Below are positions 54,741 to 64,000 of a DNA stretch of 64,000 nt, one piece after another. Origin of the DNA: Lutjanus erythropterus. Taxonomy: Eukaryota; Chordata; Actinopteri; Lutjaniformes; Lutjanidae. The DNA is taken from the NCBI GenBank assembly GCA_020091685.1, contig CM034607.1, positions 5,003,130-5,067,129 of the forward strand. Reading direction: 5' to 3'. Within the stretch, counting starts at the first letter, position 1, and every line of letters begins with the position of its first letter. The notes below the pieces were generated by a model. It searched no databases, was not told the origin of the DNA, and saw only the letters and a program-made list of their open reading frames with translations. The position numbers and the translations under genes are program-made.

Positions 54741-55160
54741 TACACAGGACAGTGAACTCCAGTCCCATGGTTGAAAGTCCTGTCTATGTGGGTCATGACA
54801 AATACGCCCCGAGGAAGAGCTATGGGCTCTGAAGCCAATCTGACATAGTGGCCAAACTATGTAATGACAATGTCATGTGATGCACTGTGGCACAAAAGAC
54901 TTTTTCCCATAGACTTACATTGTGAAAGATGTGCATACATTTTTTAGTATCCTAACCCATACAAAATAACTTGTTTCAATATCAGAATTTGATTCATTCA
55001 GTCCACTAACTTTCGGATAGCCTAAGAGAGCTGTATGAATCCGTCATTTTATCCCTATTCAAGTTAGCAGAAGGCTAACCACAGGTTACCTGCTTGGGCG
55101 AAGGAAGTCTCCTCTGAGCTTACTCTACGGGCTTCACAAAAAGAAAGAACTCCATAGTTG
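54741..55160 (+). repeat. Possible interspersed repeat (CTCTGAAGCCAATCTGACAT type)
   Basis: CTCTGAAGCCAATCTGACAT, GGCCAAACTATGTAATGAC and CTTTTTCCCATAGACTTAC resemble a dispersed teleost repeat. There is no second copy in the window, so this rests on memory. Confidence 0.35.
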
Positions 55161-56537
55161 GCTTCATGTGTCACTCTCTATCCTTGCTCACTAGCTGCCT
55201 AACTAACCTAACGCTAAACCCGATCATTAAACTACCACTGTTCAGACCAGTGAACAAGCTGGACGTGTGACGGTGCTACAAGAAAAGTCAGGGAGCCTCT
55301 AATCTGGACAGTAGTGGTCAATTTATCTACCATGCTCTGAATTGAAGTGGTGGACAGATGGACTTACCCACTGACTAACCAACATTAAGATTCTACAAGC
55401 CTTTTCACAAATACCCAAGTCAAATATTCCCACATCTTTATTTATTCATGTTGTGTAATAAAAGGTTGTACGCTAATGCAGCACAGTCTGCTGAAAACAA
55501 CTCAGACCACCAAAGTGTGGTTTTTAATATGCAGAAAGAAGGACTCAGCCAGCACAATCAAATCCTTCCGATGCATGTCATGTTCACTAACAACGCATCA
55601 AGCACAAACATGGAAACAATGTGTCTGTGATTATTGAAAGTTGCTGTCAGCTCCAGTTTCAGAGATCTCTCTGTACTGACACAAAGAATGTTCTGGAGCG
55701 AGAAGACATTTAATAAAACTTGTGAATCTATTGTTACTCTGTCATCTCTTTGTCATCTTTTACCACACTGCTTCAACAGCAGTCAGTCTGACAGCATTGT
55801 GTTTTATTACATAACACTTTTTCAATCTAAATCCCCTGTCTGTGATTTCTCAACCTCTACCCCAAAATCAATTTGACACACTCGTTGGTCCTCCCATAAG
55901 CCCCATCAGTCCATCCATCTATTACATTCATCTTCCAAATGATTCTGTCTTGTCTAGTTTGCCTTTATTATGAAGTACATGTTTTTACAGACTATGATTT
56001 TAATGAAATTAAACCCAATTTCTGATGCTTTTTATGGTTTCTCTTTCTCTGCAATACCCATTAAATGTACTAACATTCTGTTATTACCTCTCTATATATT
56101 GATTTAAATCGTTAGTGGTGGAGTCCGCCATCTCTGAATTGCAACTACCTACCTACATATTGTGATTACAACTATAATATAACTGTAACTATAATAATAA
56201 TACAAGTTTGGCTGTATTGAAGCAGATGCACCAATATCTCTTCTGTTATATTTCTCACAAACTACCCGCTGAACGAGTTTTTGTTTTTGTTTTAGTTACC
56301 ACGGTAATGACAAGTGTTGACGAATCAACCATGGCTGAAATTTTAAGGATTAAAACTTTAAAGCCACATATAAGTTGGTTTCAAATGCAAAGTATTTCTT
56401 CATAATATTAGATATCCCTGACTAAATAAGCAAAATAATAATAATCATGTATGAGGAGAACAGATGATGTTTCTAGTGCAATGTCAATCTGCTGCCAATC
56501 TGATGATTTCATCAACAAGAGAAAACACTTAAAGCTC

Positions 56538-56538
<1 letters not shown>
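55161..56538. other. Gene-free stretch of about 1.4 kb
   Basis: Nothing recognised apart from frames of 60-80 codons. Confidence 0.4.

Positions 56539-56592
<54 letters not shown>
56539..56592. repeat. (AT)n(TG)n compound microsatellite
   Basis: Six AT units then about 21 TG units. Confidence 0.95.
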
Positions 56593-56596
<4 letters not shown>

Positions 56597-56944
56597 GTAT
56601 GAAAAGCTTCTTCTTGACTTCATTAAAGCCCTGCAGCATCTGGCATCTGAAGGCAGCAGGACGCATATGTTGATAAATCTGCAGGCTCTGATTTGAAAAG
56701 TGCTGCACCAGAGTGAAGTGCCATTATGCATGACCGTACACTGTATTTACCTTGATTAAATAATGTGCAGGCTGCTACAGAATGAACACACACACACCTT
56801 TACACACATCACACTGGTTGGTTAGAACACTGTTTTTGGCCCGTTGCCATTCCCAGGTCGACTCGTGCACCGTTTAGCATCTGTATGTACGCAACAGACT
56901 TTTAGTAATTTTAATGTCAACTCATCCATGGATGGGTGGCTCAC
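56593..56944. other. Unassigned stretch
   Basis: Nothing recognised. Confidence 0.35.
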
Positions 56945-57110
56945 AGGACTTTGACCCAGGAGGCCAGGGTTTGTGACCCAGTTCTTAAGTTCCATGTCAC
57001 GGCGTCATGGGACTTACTTCACTTAAGTTACGTAACATATGTAACATAATGCATTTATTTAAACCCAAAGCTAACCAAACTGCAACAGCTTTCATCTCAT
57101 CACCTCATTA
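56945..57110 (+). repeat. Family K repeat, diverged copy
   Basis: GGACTTTGACCCAGGAGGCC, AGGGTTTGTGACCC and AAGTTACGTAACATATGTAA parallel the units at 59370-59785. Confidence 0.5.
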
Positions 57111-57629
57111 TCCATTAAAGGGTATTTTGTGCATAAGCATGACCCTAATCTGACTCACCAGATGCATTCTGCAGGTAAAAGTCCTGCCATTGGTTGCTTG
57201 CATCAAGTGGCATCACAGGGTCTGCTATCTATGTTTTCAAAGTTGCCAGTTGCAAACAAGAGAACAACTACTAGTTGCATCCTACACATTGAGAACGGCA
57301 AATTAGCACCTGAAGCACTGGCTATGCAGGACTAGCTTCACCCCAATCTCTGACCGAACTGTCAGTGGCTGCTTTGCATTGTGGGTAATGTAGGTGCAAG
57401 GTTTTGACAAGGAAGATGAATGAGGGGAATAAAAAGAGGATCTGGCAGGCCCGCAGTCAGGTGGGTACAGATAATCCCAGCCAAAGACCCAGGTGGGACC
57501 CATGCAAAGAGCTGCGGTTGACCTTTAAATGGGATCAAGTACAACAGTTTATTCGCCAACTTATATCACTGGCAAATTCAGTGTGAATGTATGCATGTAG
57601 AGATTCTTTGTTTTGTTTTATGTCTCTGC
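57111..57629. other. Unassigned stretch
   Basis: Overlapping 60-68-codon frames only. Confidence 0.35.
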
Positions 57630-57965
57630 TCAGTTTTCAGGTTGTCCGTCCATCCGTCTGTACATACGTCCATCCATCTGTCCCATTCCTCAGAATGCAA
57701 TATCCCAAGAATGTCTTGAACTGATTAGATTTTCATGGTCAAACCTCACGTCCATCCCATTGTCGAGAGCTCAATATCTCCGGAACACCTGCAGGGAATT
57801 TCTTCAAATTTGGTGCAAACATCACTTGGACTTAAGAATGAAGTCATTAGATTTATAAGTTACTGTGACTTCACAAAACACGTTTTTGGCCATAACCCAA
57901 AAATCCATATGCACATGCATTATGACAGAATTACACACAAATATCTAATAGGATAAAATGATTAG
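57630..57965 (+). repeat. Interspersed teleost repeat (GTCCATCCGTC / ACAAAACACGTTTTTGGCC type)
   Basis: GTTGTCCGTCCATCCGTCTG, CAATATCCCAAGAATGTCTT, GGGAATTTCTTCAAATTTGG, GTGACTTCACAAAACACG, TTTTTGGCCATAACCC and CACACAAATATCTAATAGG in this order are a very familiar teleost repeat. The 73-81-codon frames across it are not genes. Confidence 0.65.
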
Positions 57966-58924
57966 ATACACTTAATACCTTTTATTTAATAAAAAAAAAA
58001 AAAACATTTGGGCCATGCTTCCAAACCATGAAGCCGGTAGCTGCTTCAGAATGTTCACCTCTCAGTGTATTTACTCTGGTTGCCAACACTTTGGTTGCAA
58101 GCTGCCATATCGGCATCTAATCAACCTGTCAGTTGGGTGGTGTCTCTGATAAGACTGATCATTGTGACTTTCTGACAATGGGCTGAATGCAGGTCCTTAG
58201 AGAGACAATAGCATGCAACAACAGTGCGTGCTACACAAGATGTAACCTGAGCCGTCACCCTGACAGGAGCCAGGTAGCCTGCTGAATCTTCCTGAAATAC
58301 TAGTTCCCTAACCAGCTCATTGGGATGACACAGGCTGCCTTTGCCTTATGCCCTCTGCTGTGCTCTTCCCAGGCAGCCTGATTATGTAAGCTGTTATCCA
58401 ATCGAAGCCTGTCTGGATCGCACAGTCCTCTGTGTGCCTGTTTGTTTGCATAGTATATAGCTGAGAGCAGTACAAAGGAACCTGGATATTTGAAAGAGCT
58501 TTATGTAACTAAAAGCAACACAGTGTGCCATCACCTGCATGTACTGACTGCAAATAAATGCACTTGGCACCGCTGGCAAAGGCGACTCAGTATAATCACA
58601 GACGTGACAGTTTGAGTACACACACGATGCATGTGGGAATTATTGAGCTTTATTCAGAAAACTGTTTGTCAGTAAGGCCTAATATAGTCTGCACGTACCT
58701 GCAGAAGTAGCCAATTAATGTGCAGAGTGAATGACATTTTCCCACTCACCTTTAGAGGAGTGTGAGGGAATGCTCTGTCACACTTGAAATTTCAGGCCCG
58801 CAAAGGAGCGAGAACAGAGCTCAAAGCAGCACACATGTGGCTCTTTTCCAACTCCAGAGAGCTCCAGGAACTAGGGAGCATCAGGAGCTAAAGCCGTGAA
58901 GTGCGAGACATAAGCCAGATTATT
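57966..58924. other. Gene-free stretch
   Basis: A-run at about 57991-58004. 58300-58640 is less AT-rich with no repeat signature. No exon evidence. Confidence 0.4.
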
Positions 58925-59110
58925 TGAAGTGGAGTTGTATGAGGTACTTATCCATGGTCAGTGTATTACCTACGGTAGATGGCGGTCAACATGCCCCCAG
59001 TTTGGAGAAGCAGACAGGAGTGCCAGCACAGAAACTGAGCAATGTTCTGCTGTGGACAGGGCAATTTAGCCACCTAAAAAAGTGTACAATATATTTAGAC
59101 ATGTTCTTTA
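58925..59110 (+). repeat. Family F fragment, copy 3
   Basis: ATGGTCAGTGTATTACCTAC, GGTAGATGGCGGTCAAC and CCCCCAGTTTGGAGAAGCAG match the left edge of family F copy 1 (23255-23330) and continue with ACTGAGCAATGTTCTGCTGT. Confidence 0.65.
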
Positions 59111-59369
59111 TAACTAAGTCAAATCAAATGGGACTCAACAGTACATGAGGCATAGCACAACTCCTGCACTAAGTCAATTAGCTGGTCAATCAATCAGTGC
59201 AAAGCATAATACAACCAATGTACAAGACAATATATTGAATGAGCTGGAGTTGACCCAGCTCACTTAGATGGTATGCTGTGGCATGAACCTCGCCCACACC
59301 TTCAGAGGTGAACAAGCTGGCGATCTCCAGACTTTCCCGTTCTGGCGCAGACGTTGGCGTTACATTATG
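59111..59369. other. Unassigned stretch
   Basis: Partly covered by a 110-codon reverse frame (59190-59522) without domain. Confidence 0.35.
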
Positions 59370-59790
59370 TAACTTCAATATGTTACGCCACACAACCACA
59401 CATAAACTAACTACATACTTTGCCAAACATAATATACTTGCATATATCATGTTACGAGAGTTGCGTAACAAAGACAGGACTTTGACCCAAGAGACCGAGG
59501 TTTGTGTCCCGTGTGAAAGCAACAGCGACTTCTTTTAACTTATGTACATACATAACATCTGTTTGTAAGTCATGTTACGAAAATTGCGTATGCACATAAG
59601 TTACAGTATAAAACCTGCATGCATTACGCCACACAACAACGCTCTGACTAACTACGTAACTTGTAAATGTAACATACTTGCACAATTAGGTTACATTAGT
59701 TACATAACAAAGAGGGGACTTTTACCCAGGAGACTAGTTTTTTTTGTGCCATGTGAAATCAACACTTAATGGTGACTGCTTTTTACTTAC
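59370..59790 (+). repeat. Family K, two tandem units
   Basis: Unit 1 (about 59375-59545) and unit 2 (about 59620-59790) share TTACGCCACACAACMAC, AACTAACTAC, ATACTTGCA, GTTACATAACAAAGA and GGACTTTGACCCAAGAGAC. CCGTGTGAAAGCAAC corresponds to CCATGTGAAATCAAC. The hAT at 59791 cut the 3' part of unit 2, which resumes at 60321. Confidence 0.7.
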
Positions 59791-60320
59791 TAGTGATGTG
59801 TCATGCACAAAAGATGCGGCTCTGACAGCCGATGCTTTGTAGTGAATCAGAAGAGCCGGCTCGCATCGAGTGAGAGCCGGCTCCCAGTTTTTTTCCTTTC
59901 GCTGCTTACCTCAGTGCTCAGCCTGAACTCTGCTCAAGGCAAAACTTTGTTTTGATTGGTCACCATCGCGGCCAATCAGATGTGAGGATATAGGATCATA
60001 CCATTATGTGAAAACAGAGGGGGGCGCGCCACCTCTCTGTCTGTCTGTCTGAGCACCCCCCTCTCTCTAAAATGTTTGATTAAAATATTAAACAAAAGAA
60101 TGGTTTTGTAACAGAATAAATGCACAAAAGTAGGCAATTATAAGGCTTCTCATAAAAACACTGAACATGAAAGGGTTTTCAACACACAAACCATTAATTT
60201 TTGCAAAGTTGTGGTAAAATAAAGGCCTACAAAAAATCCTAAATTAAGAGCCGTTCAGGAGTCGAAAGAGCCGGCTCTTCTTTGGGAGCTCTCTGAAAAG
60301 AACCGAACTTCCCATCACTA
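59791..60320. mobile_element. 530-bp non-autonomous hAT with perfect 8-bp target duplication
   Basis: The left end is TAGTGATGTGTCATGC and the minus-strand right end is TAGTGATGGGAAGTTCGG. TTACTTAC occurs immediately on both sides (59783-59790 and 60321-60328). AGAGCCGGCTC motifs near both ends (59855, 60268) are typical of this vertebrate hAT class. No transposase frame. The perfect duplication and retained CpGs suggest a fairly recent insertion. Confidence 0.9.
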
Positions 60321-60340
60321 TTACTTACATACTGTATTTA

Positions 60341-61119
60341 AGGGTTGGGTATCATTTAGGGTTTTTCTGCTACCAGTGCTAAAATGATACTTTTAAAAGA
60401 GTACCAGTGCCTGAACCTATACTTTTTTAAAAAGAAACACAGAATGACAGTCAACAACATTGAAGGACTTTTTTCATATCTGAAGAAAATCTGAGCTGGA
60501 ATTTGAAGTATATATGAACTGCTAACAGTTAAAAGTGTACTTGATATATTTCACAAACTTCAGCTCACAACATCTTGCATCTTGCATTAACCTGAGCAAA
60601 GGATGTCGTGATCATCGTCAGTGCTGACATCAGACATGTTGTATCTAGTGTTTTCTACTGTTAGCATATCTCTACTCCTCAGCTCTGGGGTCAGGGACGC
60701 CCACACTGCCAGCCAGTGAGCTCGTCGTGGGGTCAGACACGCAGTCCAGTACAGCGCATCATCACTGCTGTCAAGTGTGTCCCTGTGCATCGCAAATGCT
60801 TCCACCGTTTTTCACGCAACTATTTTCAAACATTTGCTGCACATCTCAGGCGCCATCATATATTGAGTTAAATATTGACACGCTTTAGATCACTTAGCTC
60901 GGCATTTTAACCATGTTTACAGTGGATACTAGGTCACGGAAGGCTAACACCATGTCACGTACTGCGTGTGTAACATCCGCACCAGGGGGCAACTTTTGAA
61001 TTTAAATCGACAGTTCAGGCGTGTGGCACCGGAATGATGTATCGCAGCCTGCCTTGTGATTCCGTCCGGTCATACAGGAACCAGTGCCATGTTAGCATCG
61101 AGTTGCGGTACCCAACGAA
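60341..61119. mobile_element. Degraded TIR element (AGGGTTGGGTAYC ends)
   Basis: AGGGTTGGGTATCATTTAG on the left; on the minus strand CGTTGGGTACCGCAACTCG on the right. The interior has CAGTGCTAAAATGATAC and GGCACCGGAATGATG. The ends match a teleost hAT-like class (AGGGTTGGGTACCG). A 72-codon reverse frame inside has no domain. No target duplication recognised. Confidence 0.5.
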
Positions 61120-61988
61120 TTTGCTTACACTGCGTTACATAATTTGTGTATGTTCCGTGAGTTATTGCCATGTACGTTATGTCACGTTATTTTCATTGCT
61201 AACTTGACCACGGAGCCTTACATGTGCTAAACTGACATGACATGAGAAATTGTTGGTTACAGACGGATGGTAGGAAGTAGGTTGTTTTTCTTTTTAACCG
61301 ACGCTTACAAATGGATCACTCCCTGGTTCTAACCTTTGTCCTCCTAATCAGCCAAGCATGGTGTGCACAGGCAGGAATGAGAATTCACTCCTACCCCTCT
61401 AGTTGCTTTTGGCAATGTAAAACAGGCTGATCCTACACGTTGCAGTATTGATTCTGCTGGTATGTCTTGGAGAGAATAGGTTCTGACCGTGAGATGATTG
61501 CAGTGTGTCTGTATTCATTAAGTCATGAGGTGCAAAAAGGAAGAGCTGATTCAGTAATCAGAGTCACACAGCGGCGGATCAATATGATTCGAGACAGGAG
61601 AACGTGGCTCTGCTGACTCTGAGGCCACTTGCCAAAACCATGCTTCATAATCAAGAGCTCAAATCACAGGAGATGTTTTTATTCCTCTGTGAAAAGGGCT
61701 CCAATGGCCGGCAATCATTTTTAGCATTCACTGTATCCTGTGTGAAATGGACATAAAATAAGGATGAGCAGCTGCTGGCATCAAAAGCTATCAGTCAAAT
61801 GGAGCACAGGCTAAAAGAAAAGGACAGTAGAACGAGGACAGTGGATCTTTGCTGCCTTTCTCTCTGGTCTCTGTCAGTTCAGTCAGCTGTGATTTCCATA
61901 TCAATATTTGAGTGACACTGAATAATTTAGAGGCGTGCAGTGACACAACGGGATGCAAGGCTGAGTGGCGCCCTGCCACCGCTCTTAT

Positions 61989-62026
<38 letters not shown>

Positions 62027-62876
62027 TGTGCATTTTGCCGGTTGCATTCAGAATATGTATTTGTAAGTCAACTGACAGAAATTGAAAAAGCAATCATGTA
62101 TGTGAAAGTCTGCATTGGTAGAATAGGCTCTCAAATGGCCTGCCAAAGAGCCATTTGCTTCCATGAGAGCAGTTGTGACTAATACAAGTTCAGCTCAAAA
62201 TGCATTCAGAGGTAATATTAAAACCAATCATTCACAGTGTGACTGATGGCATCTGAACACATTTTATTTTCCATAGACTGTATTATATTCATAGGGTAGA
62301 GGAATGAAAAAAATGACCACAGAAACAGCATCTGTTTCCTTAGCGTACACGGAAGACGTGTGTGATTTTGTTTTTCCAGTTCTCATGGATGAACCATTTT
62401 TACCCCTGAAAATTGTATTTTTGTAGTTATCAGATGGTGACATTGTATCAGCTTCTGGTGAAATTATCTAGAACACATTTAACTCAATTAATAGAATATT
62501 AATGCTGATTCTTGGCCACAACAAGTATATCATAGTATGCCAAGTAGCATACTGTAGCAGTATCAAGACAATTTATCATTAACAACACAGGGTTGCACAA
62601 CAAAAATGTTATAGTCCCTTCATGCTACACACAGACAATATGTACAGATAGTTACATTTTGAATAGAACAGGATAAAAATATGAAATAAATTTACATTTA
62701 CATTGCATCTTGCATCAAACAGCAGCAACAAGATAGTTATACTAATATGGTCATCACCTTCCTGAAAAATTTTAACATCTGGGAGAAATTCTCCATCAAC
62801 TTTGACTGCATTTCAACATGAAGCATCAATCAGTGTGAACAGTCCACCTCCACTTCTTCTACTGGAGTCTTACTGA
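61120..62876. other. Gene-free stretch of about 1.75 kb
   Basis: Includes the GT microsatellite at 61992-62026. 61121-61210 has TTACATAATTTGTGTATG-like text related to family K. The rest is unassigned, and short frames lack domains. Confidence 0.4.
61992..62026. repeat. (TG)n microsatellite
   Basis: About 17 TG units. Confidence 0.95.
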
Positions 62877-63420
62877 TATATACCATAATGTAGTAAACAG
62901 AGGTGTATTATAGTATACCATAATGTAGCAGGCTGTAGTGTACTATAGTATACCCTAATGTACTAAACGGTACTACATTATATTATACCATAATGGAGCA
63001 AACTGTAGTGTATTATAGTATACCTTAATGTAGCACACTTCAGTATACTATAGTGTGCCATATTGTAGCAACCTGTAGTGTACTATACCATAATGTAGTA
63101 AACGGTAGTACATTATATTATACCATAATGGAGCAAACTGTAATATTCTATAACATACCATACCATACTGTAGAAATCTGTAATCTGTAGTGTGTAGCAA
63201 ACTATGTATTATTTGTATGTAGCAAACTATAGTGCATTACAGTATACGATAATGTAGTGTACTATAGTATGTCATAATGTATCATACTTAAGTACACTAT
63301 TATAACATAATGTAGTAGACTGCAGTATAGTCTATTACACCATTATATACATACACTGTATATAATGTATGTATATTCTAGAATTATAGAGAATTATACT
63401 GTAGCATAATATAATACATA
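62877..63420. repeat. AT-rich minisatellite (TATACCATAATGTAGYAAACTGTAGTGTA)
   Basis: About 545 bp of 25-50-bp degenerate units built from ATACCATAATGTAG, AAACTGTAGTGTA and TATTATAGTA. A higher-order unit of about 140 bp is suggested because ACTACATTATATTATACC + ATAATGGAGCAAACTG occurs twice (62973 and 63107). Each unit contains its own partial inverse (TACTATAGTA, TAGTATACTA), so the array can fold back. Confidence 0.85.
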
Positions 63421-64000
63421 ATGATAATACATTCTTATAAAATAAATGAGTATAGTTAAGCCTAGTTTACACACAGTATCACATTTTAGTATTATTATTG
63501 TATAGTGTAGGACAACAGAGTATAATGCAGTATGGTATGGTGCAGAGTCAGTATGTCTGCGGAATAGACTGGTACTGTGGTCAGTCTGTGGTTTTAAAGA
63601 GAGTGAGCGGCTGCTCTTTGCATTCCACTCAGCCACTGTTGACCCAGAGACTTTGCCCCTGTCTCTGTGACTGATCAGCCATTTATCAGCTCTGTATCTT
63701 GTGACTGGAGGCTGCTGTCACTGCCTTCCTCCCTCTGAGTTGCCTGGAGACTGTTGCTCCTCTGCCCACTTCAGGTACAAGGACAAAGGGGGATGATGCA
63801 CTAATCCGCTCTGGAATATTGTGGCACCTCACAATCTTTCTTAGTGCAATGCCTGGTTATTGCCTAACGTGAAAAGGGAAAGTCGAGGTTTATCAATTTG
63901 ATTGCTTCAATTCAATAATGCGCATGCTGTCTCACATAGCCGAGGACCGCTTATTTCCCCATGCTACAAATTGTGAGCATTAATTTAACACTTAACTCCA
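63421..64000. other. Unassigned 3' edge
   Basis: After the array decays the sequence is less AT-rich (63590-63800), with no element or exon recognised. The 80-codon reverse frame 63394-63636 runs into the minisatellite. Confidence 0.4.

Noticed and set aside
62906-62913. CAGAGGTG motif as a further hAT terminus
   Set aside because: It lies in the AT minisatellite with no AAGTAAAAGT subterminal motifs and no partner end.
62877-63420. Regular repeats resembling a CRISPR-like array
   Set aside because: Units are degenerate, spacers are not unique, and the context is a vertebrate genome; it is a minisatellite.

Overview
The window reads as a gene-poor piece of a teleost fish genome, most likely from a spiny-rayed (percomorph) fish. 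It is AT-rich, strongly CpG-depleted outside a few patches, full of CA/GT microsatellites, and packed with DNA-transposon remnants and interspersed repeats whose sequences I recognise as teleost-typical. That recognition is from memory; no database search was possible. I found no exon, tRNA, rRNA or other gene I could defend. The open frames of 60-180 codons lie in repeats, in T-rich minisatellites or in ordinary AT-rich DNA. The window is probably intergenic, or inside one very large intron.

Layout. 0-5 kb: a hAT-like terminus, a perfect 197-bp-arm palindrome with an AT loop, T-rich minisatellites and a 'TCATGTCATAA' repeat. 4.5-15 kb: hAT-type composite elements with Tol2-like CAGAGGTG ends and a minisatellite core, a short hAT with an 8-bp duplication, and a CpG-rich patch near 15.1 kb. 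15.5-25 kb: an unclassified repeat (family A), TTAA-flanked Kolobok-like MITEs, a tRNA-like SINE, a TIR element and two tandem foldback elements (family F). 25-34 kb: families B and C, a decayed Harbinger MITE and a LINE 3' fragment. 34-45 kb: family A copies split by younger insertions, a Harbinger-like element with a Myb/SANT-like relic, and another composite hAT. 45-52.5 kb: minisatellites, a tandemly triplicated local segment, and a solo LTR with a 5-bp duplication, itself split by a Harbinger MITE with a TTA duplication. 52.5-64 kb: mostly unassigned sequence, then a hAT with a perfect 8-bp duplication and a 0.55-kb AT-rich minisatellite.

No genes act together here. What the window does show is the order of insertion: an old substrate (family A, solo LTR, family K tandem copies) was later broken by MITEs and short hATs whose target-site duplications are still readable. 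The most unusual object is the perfect palindrome at 249-684. It is either a very recent inverted duplication or foldback element, or an assembly artefact.
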